Origin: Chamaea fasciata
Lineage: Eukaryota; Chordata; Aves; Passeriformes; Sylviidae
Assembly: GCA_029207755.1 (NCBI GenBank)
Contig: JARCOQ010000017.1
Location: 8,320,945 to 8,384,944 of the forward strand
DNA: 64,000 nt
Reading direction: 5' to 3'
The notes under the pieces were generated by a model. It saw only the letters and a list, made by a program, of their open reading frames with translations, ran no database searches and had not been told where the DNA came from. Shown here piece by piece: positions 37,942-50,500 of the stretch. Numbering within the stretch: the first letter of the stretch is position 1; each line of letters starts with the position of its first letter. Made by a program: the position numbers and the translations under genes.

Positions 37942-38300
37942 CTGGGGCGGCGGCCGCGGCGGCTCCCCCGCGCCGGGCGCTCGGCCTCCCGCGGCATCCT
38001 GCGCGGCCCCCGCCGGCGCGGCCCCGGCGCGGAGCGGAGCGCAGCCCCCGCAGCCGGGCACGGAGCGGAGCGCAGCCCCGGCGCCCCGGCACGGAGCGGA
38101 GCGGAGCCGCGGCAGGCGGGCACGGAGCGGATCTCAGCCTCGGCAGCCGGGCGCGGAGCGGATCGCAGCCCGGGCAGCCGGGCGCGGAACGGAGCGGAGC
38201 CCCTGCGCCCCGGCACGGAGCGGATCGCAGCCCCGGCAGCAGCGCGGAGCCCCGAGCGGCGGCGGCGAGCGGAGCCGGCTGCTGGCACCGGGCGGGCAGG
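37942..38300 (-). other. CDH22: Proposed noncoding first exon of CDH22 (3' end exact, 5' end unknown)
   Basis: On the minus strand, ccgccccag|gtaagagccgg at 37941/37942 matches the donor consensus almost perfectly and lies inside the CpG island. It pairs naturally with the acceptor at 13007, which sits just before the CDH22 start codon. The right boundary given is arbitrary: transcription could start before, within or after the 31-bp repeats at 38027-38241, so the repeats may lie in the 5' UTR or in the promoter. Confidence 0.5.
38027..38241. repeat. GC-rich minisatellite, seven units of about 31 bp
   Basis: Seven tandem units start at 38027, 38058, 38089, 38120, 38151, 38182 and 38213. The first six are exactly 31 bp and the last is 29. 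Each begins gcRcggagcgga or close to it and continues gcagcccYggcagccgg with a few substitutions. A degraded eighth unit may follow at 38242. The period is not a multiple of three, which helps explain open frames in every register. It lies 85 bp from the proposed first-exon donor. Confidence 0.9.
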
Positions 38301-40380
38301 GCGCGAGGCGGGGCGCGGGCGGCGGGAGCGCGGCGGGGGCTGCATGTGCGGCGAGAGCCGCCTTCCTCCCCCTCGCTCCCTGCCTGCCTCCCCTCCTTCC
38401 CCGCCAGCCCAACCCTGCCCAGCCCTGCCCGGCCCGGCCCAGCCCAGCCTCTGCTGGAGACTCTGAGAATGCAGCGCCGGGTCCGCGCCCCGGACTGGCC
38501 CCGGGGCCTCCCCCAGGGACCCGCCCTAGGGATCCCGCCCGGTCCGGACAGCGGCCGCCGCAACCCCGCGGCTGGCGCGGCCCCCGGCGGGGCGGCGAGG
38601 CTCTGCCCGCAGCTCGGGTCCGCTGCCCACCCCGCGGTGCCCCCGCCCCGGGCGCCCGCATCGTCTCCGCCGCCCCGGTGCCTTGCCGGCCGCCCCGGGG
38701 GCGGGAGCAGGGCGCGGACAGGGGCAGGGGCGGACCTGGCCACCCGCAGGTCACTGCCAACCCTCCAGTGCCCGGTGTTGAGAACTAATCAACTAATCCT
38801 GTGCATGGAGCACAGGACTGAGCCGAGGTGCCAGGGCATCAGACAGGAACCCCAGCTCCTGTCAGGGAAAGAGACCCCAGCCCATGCTTCCACTGCCTTT
38901 GAATGGTGCCAGACATTGATGGCTCAGTGGCATCGTGGCAGGAGCTCTCTCAGGGGCTCTGGGCATCCCTAGGGCTGAGGCTGGGGCTGTCAGACCCCTT
39001 CCTGCTGTGCAGCAGGGTGGCCATGGCTGTTGGCATCCTCAGCACCCACCTCAACTCTTTGGTGTCTTCTCAAGAGTCTTGCTTGAAGCATGGTGAGCCC
39101 TGTCCTGGCCCAGCAGCATTTTGAGGGTGGAGGGGCAGATGTGGCAACAAAGTTCGTTGCCTGCAGTAGAGTCACACACCAGCAGCAGGATGCTGGGTGT
39201 ACAGACTACTCTGGGCAGGATCAGGGCCAGTGGAAGATGGAAGCAGGGAAGAAGCTCAAGGCTGGTGAGACTGCAATACTGTATTTGGGAACAGATAAAT
39301 CTGCTCTTGCAAGTCAGGTTTTAGTCACAGCTCAGGCAAACAGACTCCAGTGGGATATTTTCCAGTCTCCACTGCCCAGAGACTCACATCTTACCTGGAG
39401 AAAATGCTCTCCTGTATCCACAGCATTCTCTGTTATTTGGCCTTGGAGTTTGGCCCTGAAAGGAACATGAGAAAACACCTGAGGAGGGAATGCTGTGTTG
39501 CTCCATTTGTACAACACCTTGTGAACAAGGCCAACAAATCCTCTGCTTGGCCAATTTGGCCAAGAAACAGTAGTAACCCAAGAGCAGGTTATCCACAAAC
39601 TACCTGGGTCTGGTGCTTCCTGTTTAGACAGGTGCCCTGAAGGTGAGGGAGAAGTGGGTGGAAAACAAGAGAGGCTTATAACCACAGCATGGATCCAGGA
39701 GTAGCTCTTCCTTTCCAGGACCAAAAGATGAGCAGGATGCAGATCCAGCAGCAGGCTCTGGCAGCTTTTTTTCCCTGTCTTTGTATTGACTGGCACAAGG
39801 CTTCCCACCATCCTGCTGCTGCATGACTCCCACCCTCAAAGGCCAAGGGCGCCCTGAAGACATCCTAGGAAATGCTCCATATCAGCCCTTTCAGACACAG
39901 AAGCATCTAGAAATGTCCTCAATCCCAGTGTGAGGCTGAGAGACCTCCCAGCTGCAAGCACTGCTGCCAAAGTAGATCCCACTTGAGCCTGATGCTCTTG
40001 TAGGGAAAGGAGCAAAGCCTGCAGCACAGCTGCTCCACTGCTAACACAGTCTGCAAACAGAGACTGTGTGCTCAATGCCAATCTAGCCCTGGGACAGCTG
40101 CAAGGCTCCTGTGCCAGCTATGACACTGGCACTGGGAACACCCAGATCCTGTCCCTGGCACAGCCAAGAGGCCACCTCGCACAGTGCAGGTGGAGTTCAG
40201 CCCACCTGGCCAAAAGCATCCAACAAGCTGTTGCGATACCAGGAGGAGATGGTCCCAGCACTTGTCGGCAGTCATGGTGCCCTTTTCCAGCCTGGTTTTG
40301 CTAAGACCCCCTTGTTCTGAAGACACTGAATATTTGTCTCTCCTACCATTGCCCCCTCCCCTGTGGCACAGCAGCTCCAT

Positions 40381-40487
40381 GCCTGATCTAGTTGAAGAAG
40401 TCCCTGCTTATCACACGTGGGTTGGACTGGGTGACCTTTAAAGGTGCCTTCCAACCCAAACCATTCCATGACTGCATGATTCCATGC
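40381..40487 (+). mobile_element. CR1 LINE 3' end fragment
   Basis: The text gttggactgggtgaccttta followed by aggtgccttccaacccaaac and ccattccatgactgcatgat is the typical CR1 3' untranslated end, in plus orientation. It is short, as most CR1 copies are because of 5' truncation. The terminal 8-bp repeats are diverged. Confidence 0.85.
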
Positions 40488-41459
40488 CCTCTTGCTCCTG
40501 CCATGCAGGTGCTGATAAGGCCAGGCAGCCTGTCCCACCCAGCTCCTAGATAATCCCTGGAGAACATCATTACTGGGCACTTTGTGACAGTCCTTCCATG
40601 ACACCTGAAATCTGTGGTGCTTCAGAGTGTGCCCAGATCACATGGCCAGGACACACCACGGGGAGGGAATGATGGAGGATGCAAAGCAGAACTAAGGACC
40701 ACCCGTGACATGACCACTCCTGTGGTTCCCCATGAACACTGAATGTAGCCTCCACAGCTGTGTCTCAGCCCCTCTGAGAAGCTGACATGTCACTTTAATA
40801 TCATGTCTTGTATTTGCAGTGACAGAAGGATGCACAGGTTATCCTTTGACTTTGCTGCCATCCCCTTTATCTCCATGAGAATTTAGTCCCCATCTGGCTT
40901 CCCTTTTCCTCTTATTCTCATCACTGCTTTACCCCAGAGTTTAAATAGCTCTTTTGTATTTTTTAACTCTCCTCTACCTGCAGCACTGTTCCCTTACTCT
41001 GTTATACTCTCCCCATCTCATTGAGCTCCAGGCCCCTTTGCTTTGTTCTCTCCCTATCTTTCCCTTTCTTTCTGCTGGTGCCTTGTTCCTTTTCTTGTTG
41101 TGATTTGTCTTCTCTGCTCTGTCCCTTTAACTCATCTATTCTCCTCATCTCTTTTTGCTTCTTCCTCTTCCTTTTCCCAGTCTTTGCACTTCCCCCCTTC
41201 CTCTCTGTGCCTTTGTCTGTAAGGAGTTGAAAGTTAAAAGCTTTTCCAACTTGATCCTGAGCAGCTTTCCCTGGTGCTTTCATCTCCACAACACATTTGT
41301 AAAACTGCTCAGACTGAAGAGCCATGACATGAACAACTAAAGAAATATCAGAAAGAAACAGGACTCCCAACATGGAATGGAAATCTTCCTTTTCCAGAAA
41401 AAATATCTCTGTTTCACTAGCACTGAGATTTTTCTCTCCACAGCTCCTTAAAACACAAC

Positions 41460-41501
41460 ATAAACCCCATTTACCACAATATAAAACCCATTTACCAAGA
41501 T
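41460..41501. repeat. Two-copy 21-bp tandem duplication
   Basis: Two adjacent units, ataaaccccatttaccacaa at 41460 and ataaaacccatttaccaaga at 41481, are offset by 21 bp with few differences. No function is suggested. Confidence 0.8.
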
Positions 41502-43429
41502 TTCATTTTCCTGGCCTCATCCTCCTTCCTGGAGACTTCAGTTCTGGAGGGGGTAGACACAGGGCTGCCTGAGAGCTCCCCATCATCTGCCAAAAAGCAG
41601 CTGTGACCAACCTGCTCTCCCTTCCCCATCTCTAACAGATCCTGCCAGGTGTGTCAGTGCTATGTCACAAACTGCTATCCAGAGGGAAGTGCTGGTCACA
41701 CCAGGAAAGGTGCTCTGGCTCTTGTCCAACCCTGCTCCTACTCTTCCTTCATGCAAAGACGGCAGAGACCTGGCAAACTCTCCCAGGTGATGTGTCACCA
41801 GCTCCTCTCAGCTGCCAAAAGGAGTTCTTTCTTAGCTCCTTCTCGTGTTCTGTGCAAGGTCCCCCACATTATTTGTTTGGGTATAGCAGCTGCAGACCCC
41901 TTCAGGGAAATTCAGGGAATTGATGCTTTCATCACTTAGCTCGGTGCTTCTGTGCAGCCTGTGCTTTGCAGGGCTCATGTGTGAGCACAGCAGTATGGTC
42001 AATCTTACCTGTGACCAGTGGCAGGAAACTCCAGAGTTACCAGTGCAGATCTGTGCTGTGTCACATGGAGCAAGCCCAAGTGCTGTCTGCTTACTTGGAA
42101 ATTTGTTGCTGAGAAGCCCATGATCTTGGCTATTCTCACAACTCTGTGAGAGATTAATCTTGCTAAATCCTCCTACTCCTTCCCTATTGGAGAAACAGAT
42201 TCAGCACAGGACAAGCTTTGTGACTCACCTCTCTGTTGGCAGAGCCATCTCCCATTAATCTAACTCCCTGTCTAATGTCCACATTTGGCAGGCAGGCAAT
42301 CCATCTCCAGTCCGGCTCTGTCCAGGATCCAGCTTCCCTGTCAGTCAGAGCTTTCCTAACACTGGGTGCCCTGCAGGGCTTCTCCCTGGCAGGACAAGGG
42401 CAGCCTGCAGCCCATGGCCCAGAATGACAGCAGGGGACAGAATCTGGGATGTTTGGGCCCTTGTTAGGCAAAGCGATCCCTGGCTGCAGTGGCTGCTGGG
42501 CTCAGCACCTGTCCGGCAGAGCTGTGTTCATTCCCTGACCACACCCACCTCGTCTCAGCAGAACAACAGAGATGCACGCAGCTCAGAACCACAGCCTTGC
42601 TCTTCCTGGGGGCAGGATTCAGTCTGCTGCCGTCCAAAATTTACCCTGAAAGGAGGTGAACACTGGGTGTCAGGACTGGCAGAGAGGGCTTTGCTCACAG
42701 AGCTGCAGCTCAGGATGCCATGAAGATGCATGGGAGCAAGTCCCCCTGACACACTCCCTGCAGAGGGTCCCTGGGAGGTCACATTTGCTCCCATTGTGCT
42801 TTTCACTTAACTCTTGCCAGCTGCTCATCCTTGTCTCACACTGCCTGTCTCTGGAGGGCTGCAATGTGGGATGCCCTGTTACATGCTCAGGTTGCCTCCT
42901 GCCTTTACCTGCATGCTGCTCCAGTTTAGGATGGTTTAGGATGGACTCTACAGGCAGGTTGTACCACATGACTTCCTTCATAGCCTGTGGCTGTGGGAGA
43001 GATACTGCACCCCTTAAAAGGTCCAGCACCAGGATTCCTGCTGGAGATAGGGGAATGAGCTGAAGGCAGAAGTCCTGTGCTCACACAAGTCCTGCAGAAC
43101 TGGGGACACTCTGTAACACAACACAGAGTGTGTCCACATGAAGATAGAGGTGACAAAACATGGTTGGGAAGGACACAGCCCAGCACTGCCCTGTTTGCTG
43201 GGCACACCTGAGCCAAACACCCCAAACTCTTGCCCAGAGCCGTTTCTCACATGCCACCCTATTTACTCAGTCAGCCAAACGACCCTGACTTGCTGAGGTT
43301 CTTCTGTGCTGCTGTGGGTCTTCTTCTGGGAACGTTCCCACTGCCCCACAGATTCAGGCATTGCCTGTCACCACAGCCTGGCAGCTCCCCCCCATCTTTA
43401 TTCTCTCCGAGTACTGTGTCATTTGCAGA

Positions 43430-43535
43430 CTCCACGGTGTCAGCCTTGTGATTAGATTCCAATGCCTTTATGAATAATTTGTTTCGCAATTATAAAGCAA
43501 ATATTTAATTGAACTTTATGTAAAATTGCTTCTGC
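43430..43535. promoter_or_regulatory. Short AT-rich candidate conserved element
   Basis: About 100 bases with gattagattccaatg, atgaataatttg, caattataaag and tttaattgaac stand out from the GC-richer flanks. The cluster of homeodomain-type cores suggests a regulatory element; this rests on composition only. Confidence 0.3.
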
Positions 43536-46500
43536 CTCTGAGCACTGAACCCCAGTTTTGGGAGAGGGCGCTGCCTGACCCCGTCAGGCTCTGGGTGCCT
43601 TTTGATGAGGCAAGCAGAAAACTGCCAGACCCCCTCCCAGCAGCCTGTGCCTGCTTGCAACCATCTGGCCCTGGTGCCTCAGCTGAGCCTGTGAGGGAAC
43701 CACGAGGGGATGGCTGCACACTGGCCCCAGAGACTGCTGCAGATGCACCAGCTGCAGGATTGCAGCGAGCCTCCCTTCCCTTGGGATCGTGTCCTCAGGC
43801 ACAGGCAGGAGACGTGTCTCCCTCAGCTGAGCAGCAGAATGAACCAGCTGGAGCATTCCCACAGTGTGACCAGTGCAGTGCTGGAAGAGCTCAGCATGAA
43901 GGATGTCACTGTGAAAAATGTCTTTGTGACAAGTGGATGGCAGTCAGGTTTCAGCACAAAGATAAGGACAGATGCAAACACCCTGGATTTTCTTCTTTCC
44001 AGTCCCTTCCCTTCCAGGACAAGCCTGGAGTATGCAGGTGGAAACCTGCACTTCAGGTGACTCTTCAAGGGAGGGTATTCCTCACTGGCCATGTCCCAAC
44101 AGCATGGGCCACCAGTCTGAATTGATAACAGGAGCTTTGGAACAGGGGTGCCCATCCCAGGAGAGGCTGCTCAGCACATGCAAGGGCCAGTGGTCTGTGC
44201 AGGAACACTCAGTACCATGACAGCACCCGCAGGCTCAGCTGGAAGTGGCTGAACAGGAGGGGTCTGGACACACCTCGGATTGGCCATGGCAGCGCCTCTG
44301 CACAGGGAAACATCTATATCAGCAAAACCAACAGAACTGGACGAAATCCTAATTCACCATGGTCTGTAAAAGAGGCTGAAGTGCCTATTTCCAGTGAGGC
44401 GAATTTGAAATTGAAAGAGGAAAACGAGTGCATTGAAGAGATCAGAAGCTCCTTTCCAAGAGTGTATCTGGTGCAGGTAATTGCTAACTGACCTGGAGGG
44501 GCTCTTGAAATCGACCTAATGCAGCAGATTCTGCTGCTCAGAGTGGCTCCAGGGCTGGGGACAGCATGTGCTGGCACTGTCCCTGCCGTGCACTGGCATG
44601 GGGGGACAGGCTGGGGAGTTGTGGGCTACAGCATGGGAAAGGGAAGGCCTAAGGCTCCCCCCTCAAGTACTTCAGCCTGGCCTGAGCCTGTCCAGCTGGA
44701 AGGGCCTAGTCAGCTGCTGGAAGCTGGACACTTGTCCTTGCACAGGGCAGGCCTGTTTTCAGTGATGGGGGACCCAAGGCTTGGGAGAACCAGCCTGGAG
44801 CAGCTGTGCTGGCACTCTGGGAAAGGAGGGACGGATGGGGAGTCTGGACAGAACTTGGCAGCTCAGGCACTGGATCTGGACAACCAGGTGGGAGCTGGAG
44901 TCCTTGGGAGGGTGCAGAATGCAACGTGCCCTGCTGACACAGGTGTGTGGTTATTGGTTTCTCCACACAAACCACAGTAAAGAATGTCAGTCCCCTGTGG
45001 GAGCCTGGGGTTATTGCCTTCCCCAGCAGCACTCTCTTCCTCTCATCTCAGCTTGGGCAGCCCTTTTACTCAGCTCTTGCTTTTATGGCTACAGATGAAG
45101 CAGCACAGCTTACCCTTTGGCTCCCAGCCACACGTCCCCCGCTGACAGCACACCCCAGGCCCAGGCCCATTAGCTTTTGCCCCTGGCAGCTTCCCTTGCT
45201 TCCCAGCCCTTGTTCCTTTTCACTTACAGGCGGTAAAGGTTCCTTTCAAGATACACCTTTCTGCTTCCTCTGCAATCCAGATATTTCTTTAATAAATCAC
45301 ATCTGTACTGTCTCTGTGATGTCTATTTGGCTTTGAGCTTTCATCTCCACTGCTTGTTGTGCCCAGCGTGAAATGCTGCCACTCTGCCTATAAAAATTGG
45401 TGGTAGGGGCAGTTTTTTGTAGCAGTCATTCAACATTTTCTTTACTGGTCCAGGCCCAGACTGAAGAAAGCCCAGTGACAAGTACTTGGCTCTGCTAATG
45501 GGCAGGCAGATGAATTTCCCCTGCTGTCGGATGTGTTCACAAAGTGCCCTCCCTTCAGTGGCACAGGAACTTATTCCAAGTTGTTTGCTCCCAAGACTTA
45601 GATCTAGATGCACAGCTCACCAGCTAGGCATTGTAAGAGAGTGGATGACTGAAGCTGTGCCCTAGATATGCAATATAAAAAAGACAGGGCAAAGAAAATG
45701 AGGAAAGGCAGAGGTTGGGACCATCAAGTCTGGGCTGCATCCAAGGATCTCAGCTAGATGGAAAGCTTAGGACCAAGGCTAACCATGGTAGGAGGACCAT
45801 GATACAGCCTCCCTTTGTCCTTCTTTCCCTAGTCCACACACAAGGAGGTACATACTCTCTCACACACTCTTCTGTAGCCCCGAGGTCACTCAAGGGCAGA
45901 GAAAAATGGGGTTCAAAGCAATTGAAATCTTTCTGTAATAATGACAGGAGAACTGTGGTGCAGTGACAGTCACAGTCTGGCTGCAAAAAGCAGTGGAGAG
46001 GCTGTAAGCTGGAAAACAGTTGTTTATTTCTGTTACTAGGATGGTCTTTGGACTCGCATCCCAGAAAGAAAGAGTGATGTGAGCACTGCTGGAGTGCAGC
46101 AGTGCTGAGTCCTGTGAAAGATATGCAGTCTGGGCTGGAAGACCACCCTAATGTGGCTGGGAAGGAGTAGCACAGCCCTCCTGTACCCAAGGGTGTTGGT
46201 TCAGTGCCTACACGTAGGAGGTGCAGCATCAGCCCCAGCTCTGCTTATCTTTCATCGTGCCCTGTTCTCTCTGGCTCAAATCCTGCTCAGCCACCACCAC
46301 TGTTCAATTAACTGGCAATACATGTGCACATGCAGTCAGTCCCCTGGCTTCCTTCATCCTGTGGCACTCCCACTGCACTGAGTTTAAAGTCACACTTTCC
46401 TTGTGCCTTTTACTGTCCTGGTGTTGTGACTAGCAGGTTTCTGTGAGTATATGGCAGGGTTCTTCAGCTTTTCCAAAGTGCAACTGCAGGAACCTGAACC

Positions 46501-46727
46501 TGCCAAAGACAAGTTATGAGTGCATCCTGTGGGGCTCCTATGCTCACTCAGTTACCAGGATCCAAAGAATGATCCTAACTTTCTAAAAAAATTAGTATTT
46601 TCAAACTGTGTGCTTGTGTCTTCCCTACTACATTTCAAATTGTCCAGTATAGATATTTTTAGAATAGATTCAAATACAGTCTTTCACGTCCCTTGAGCAT
46701 ATCTAAACATACAACCTGTTTAGCTGT

Positions 46728-46760
46728 GGTATGCCTGCCTTTCCTTTTTCCAGGCATACC
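46728..46760. repeat. Perfect 10-bp inverted repeat with 13-nt pyrimidine loop
   Basis: ggtatgcctg (46728-46737) and caggcatacc (46751-46760) are exact reverse complements around cctttcctttttc. It lies about 160 bp downstream, in the minus-strand sense, of the Gypsy-type gag relic, but no link to that element is shown. Confidence 0.9.
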
Positions 46761-46921
46761 GTCCTACCAACCTACCTTGGAACTGTCATTTTCCTGAAGT
46801 TACCTGTGGCACACTCATGGAATGGCATCTCTTGGCTATTTTCACCACTTCAGAGTGTAAAGGCTATGAGATGCTCTTACTAGCCCCAAACCCTCCAGAG
46901 CCATGGCTGTGGCTGCAGCTT

Positions 46922-47518
46922 TCATGAATACACATTCTGAATCACATTTTCGCAGGCTTTTACAAGGATATGGCTTAGGGCCACGTTTGTTGTAACTTTG
47001 AGTTTTCTGGGAAATACTCCTGCTTTCTGGAGCTGCTGCATATCCGTTGCCAGTGATGATTTCTCCCCTGCAGTGGGCGTTCCTCTGGGTGGGCAGAAGA
47101 GCCTTCTTGCCCAGCAGACTTGTACTGTTGCAGCTTCTGGCTCTTGTGCATATGCTGGTCTTTCTTGGTGTGCTATTGCCATATGCAGAATTTCACAGAT
47201 TAGTCTGTGTTCACAATTCTCACAGATCCTCAGCTCCGAGGTTTTACTGCAGGTCTTTAATTCTGTCACATATTGATCGACTGTTTCTGCTTCCTTGAGA
47301 AGGATTGGAAATGTTAAAATGATTCATTGTTTTGTGGGATACACAGTCGCATTTTGTTATGTTTCTCTTACACGTTCCTTCCCTCCTCCCACCAGCAGCA
47401 CAGAGACCAGGGCTTTCGCGTTAGTGCTTCTTTCATCTGCACTAATTGCTAAGTGGATCTCAAACTGCCTGACAGTTTCCGTTCTCTACTGCATCCCAGC
47501 AGGGAAGGATTTAATGCT
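46922..47518 (-). mobile_element. Decayed Ty3/Gypsy-type retrotransposon gag relic
   Basis: Read on the minus strand in one continuous frame, this segment contains VRQFEIHLAISADE (from 47473), a short hydrophobic stretch, and about 60 codons later ETVDQYVTELK followed by a CEHRLICEI-like segment. This order is the signature of the capsid part of Ty3/Gypsy Gag proteins (Retrotrans_gag type), where a QFEIYLxAxG-like start is followed by ETVDQYVTxLKxxxKxC and LIRDRIVxGI. The frame is interrupted by TAG (47486-47488), TAA (47357-47359) and TGA (47324-47326), and the spacing between the motifs is shorter than usual, so part of the domain is missing. The frame then runs open to 46922. No protease, polymerase or LTR was recognised. 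It is a dead, old copy. Confidence 0.65.
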
Positions 47519-50500
47519 GGACCCTGTGATACGCTTGTTAGTTCTTCCAAGAGCTCCTGGAAACCACTAAAGTTCATATTTAAATTTTGTCAGAGCCACC
47601 TTGCAGAGAGAAGTGTATGTATGAGGAAAGATTGCCTTCATTGGGGCTGAACCAGCACTGATAAAAGTGACTTAGCTCTGAAGAGTGAATCGCAGGGAGT
47701 TAAAAATAATTTCCCGGAGTATCTTCCTGTGGCCCCGGTTCTGAGAATTAGCAACGAGCTTGGCATTCTGAGAGCCCAGCCCGGAGCCCATCAGTGGTGG
47801 CAGCACAGCCCCTGGGTGCGGGAAGGATTCTCTGCCCCAGGCGCTGTGCGGGTCGGTCGGAGGTGTGTGCCGTGCTCAGCAAAGCTGAGGGAGCCAGTCT
47901 CTCCTTCCTCCACCAGCACCTGGACACAACAGGCTGGTGACCCTCGAGGCAGCACCCAGCAGGGCATGATCACCCCTTGCCTTCCTCCCTGTGCTGCAGG
48001 GCTGCCAGGACACATCCTGGTTTGGCAGGGAGCCCCTCCTGGCACCGGGCTGGCCCCTGGCCCTCCCACAGGCAGGGCACACACCATGATCCTCCTGCTG
48101 CTGCTGGGAGCTGCCTCCAGCAGAGCAGAAGTGGAAGGGCGGCTGGGTGAAAACAGGCCCTTTGCTCCTGTGGAGCCCTGGGAGCCCTCAGCTCCAGGTT
48201 GCCAGGATCTGGATGGCCATGCCCAAGCAGGACCATGCCATGTACAGAATATGACTCTTTAGGGAATCCTGGGAATTGCCTTTGGGGAAACAGCAGCAGC
48301 CTGCACCAGGGCTCTGGGGCAGGGATGAGGAGCAGGCTACACTTGCCATTTCCTTTTCTTAAACTTCAAACGTGCCATCAGACGTAAATTATTCACTTGT
48401 AATCCCTGGAGCTGGCAGCAGCTCAGAGAGGATCTAGCTCAGGTGGTAAGAAGAAGGAAAGAAAAAAGAGGAACCCATTAAATTTAAAAACCTCTGAGAG
48501 TCACAAAATGTAAAAATATATTCAGGACAGGAGCCAGGCCAGGATAGGGAAGCTGAGGGAGTGACACTTGCTGCTCTCTGAGTAGTGGTCCAGCCCAGAC
48601 TGAGAGCAGAGCCCTGCTCTCCAAGAAGGTATTTGGGAAATTCCCTCTCCCTGTCCACAGCCAGACCCCTGGCTCAGTCTCCCTAGAGAAGGTGTTGAGG
48701 ATCCCCAGAGTCAAGGTGTGGGAGCAGCTGTGTCACAGTGTCAGCAACACTCAGCAGCACTGTCCCCAGGGACATGGCCAAGATGCCCAGAGCTGCCTTG
48801 GCTCCTGCAGCATACTTGGAAAGCTTGTTTACTTGGTCCTGATGCAGTTACCATGTTAACTGAAAACAGAGAGCAGCCCCTGGCAAGGCATGGGCTGTGG
48901 AGAGCTGGAATGAAAAGCATTTAAAATGTTTCGCTTCACCACCCTGGCTGCCCCTTTGCCCACCAGCTTTGGTCTGCTCCTGAAGCAAGTGCTCCATCAC
49001 CTCTGAAACAAACTGCATCCATCAGGCAGGAAAACTCCCATCTCAGGCCTGGAACTGTGTCCTGGCACAGCTCTCCAGGAGCCAGCATCCCTCCCCATCA
49101 GCCAGGGACTGAGCAAGCTGCAGGCACTCGAGGGATTGCTGCTTTCCCGTGCCATGCAGGAGCGTCTGCAGGCAGTGCCACGGCTGCAGCCCAGCTCAAC
49201 CTCCTCAGCACAGCCAGTCCAAGCCCCACACCTCTGCAAGAGGGTCTGACAACAGGGTGGTGGGCACCCACTTAGCTCAGCCCTTCCCAGAAGTTGGGGG
49301 GATAGCTTTGTGAGACACAGGGAAGATGACAATTTCCTGGCTCAGCCTCAATGACTCCGCAGACACAGAGCTTGATGACACCACGGGGAAGGTGTTCATT
49401 CTGAGCTCCATCCAGGCTGGTGGGCAACTCTCGCTTCACCTCCATGTGCTGCTAGTGGCCCATTGCAAATGGCTGTGGGGAGGACAAAGAGCATCAGCGC
49501 TGACACAGATCATGTTTGCCAGGAGATGCCTGCCTCTGGGTGTTCAGTGCCCTGGCAGACCCCAACAGGGCTGGGGGGAGGACTCAGAGAGGACTGGTCC
49601 TCACAGCACTTGAGAGAACTGGTGACTTTAGATTCTCAAGGATCCTGTGCATCCTCTTGTCATTGCACACCAGCTCTCCATCCTCTGTGCTCTGGACTCA
49701 GACCTGGACCCAGATCCAGACCCAGACTGAGTTTTGTGTCTCCAGCCTTTTGCAACACAGCTCGAGCTGCCTGAGCTGACTCAGATCTCAGGACCCCCTG
49801 TCAGCTCTGTGTAACTGAGGTGAGAAGAGGGGCTGCAGGAGCTGCAGGGGCTGCACTAACCTCGATCAGAGGAGGCAGCCTGAGACCCTGCAAGCAGATC
49901 AGCAGCACCTCCTGCCTTGGCTGCACCTCCCGTGATGGTGACGGCTGCCGGCACCTGCAGGGAGTACGGATCACTCCTCAGAAGAGCAGCCAGATGGGAA
50001 AGGTCTGTGTGAGTCTGATAACGGCGGCTGCTTGGCTTCCCTCCCTGGCAGGCCTGCACGGGGCACACAAGTGCCTGTGTCTGGCACTCCAGGAAACAGG
50101 GGGGCCACGTGCTCCGAGGCCAGGCTGGCATCTCTGCCCACAAGAACCCCCAACACAGCTTCTCCTGCTGGAACATCCCTAAGGAGTGCAGAGTGAATGT
50201 TCACCCCCACGGTGAAGGGTAGGGGGGAACTGCATCCCCTTGGTGTGCTCAGACACTTGGCAGATGCTGGGCCAGGCTCCTTGTGCTTATGGCACACACA
50301 GAACTGTGTGCTGGGGCTCAGAGTGCAAAGCCAGCACCTCATCCCCAGCAGGGCTCAAGGAATTCGACTCTGCCCAAGACTCACTGAAGGGCATGGAGAT
50401 GCTGGCTCTGGACCACCCAGGGCAGGACAGGCTCTAAAGGTCAGGCAGCTGCTTTCTGGTACTTGGATGCCAGCAGAGAAGCTGTCCATGGGAAGGTTAA

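Larger units (their letters stand above)
37630..38745 (-). promoter_or_regulatory. CDH22: CpG island, proposed CDH22 promoter
   Basis: About 1.1 kb is extremely GC- and CpG-rich, unlike anything else in the window. It lies upstream of the CDH22 coding exons and contains a strong minus-strand donor facing them, which fits a CpG-island promoter of a developmental gene. No TATA box is evident and the transcription start cannot be placed. Long open frames cross it in several frames on both strands, but they reflect the absence of AT-rich stop codons and are not genes. A divergent plus-strand transcript is possible but has no visible support. Confidence 0.7.

Noticed and set aside
37493..38972. 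Open frames of 370-450 codons on both strands across the CpG island
   Set aside because: Several overlapping frames on both strands are open at once, as expected where AT-rich stop codons are nearly absent. The translations are Pro/Arg/Gly/Ala-rich, no domain is seen, and the 31-bp repeat spans them out of register.
45341..45613. 90-codon minus-strand frame with fairly protein-like composition
   Set aside because: No known motif, and no convincing splice acceptor and donor pair was identified; a frame this short is expected by chance.
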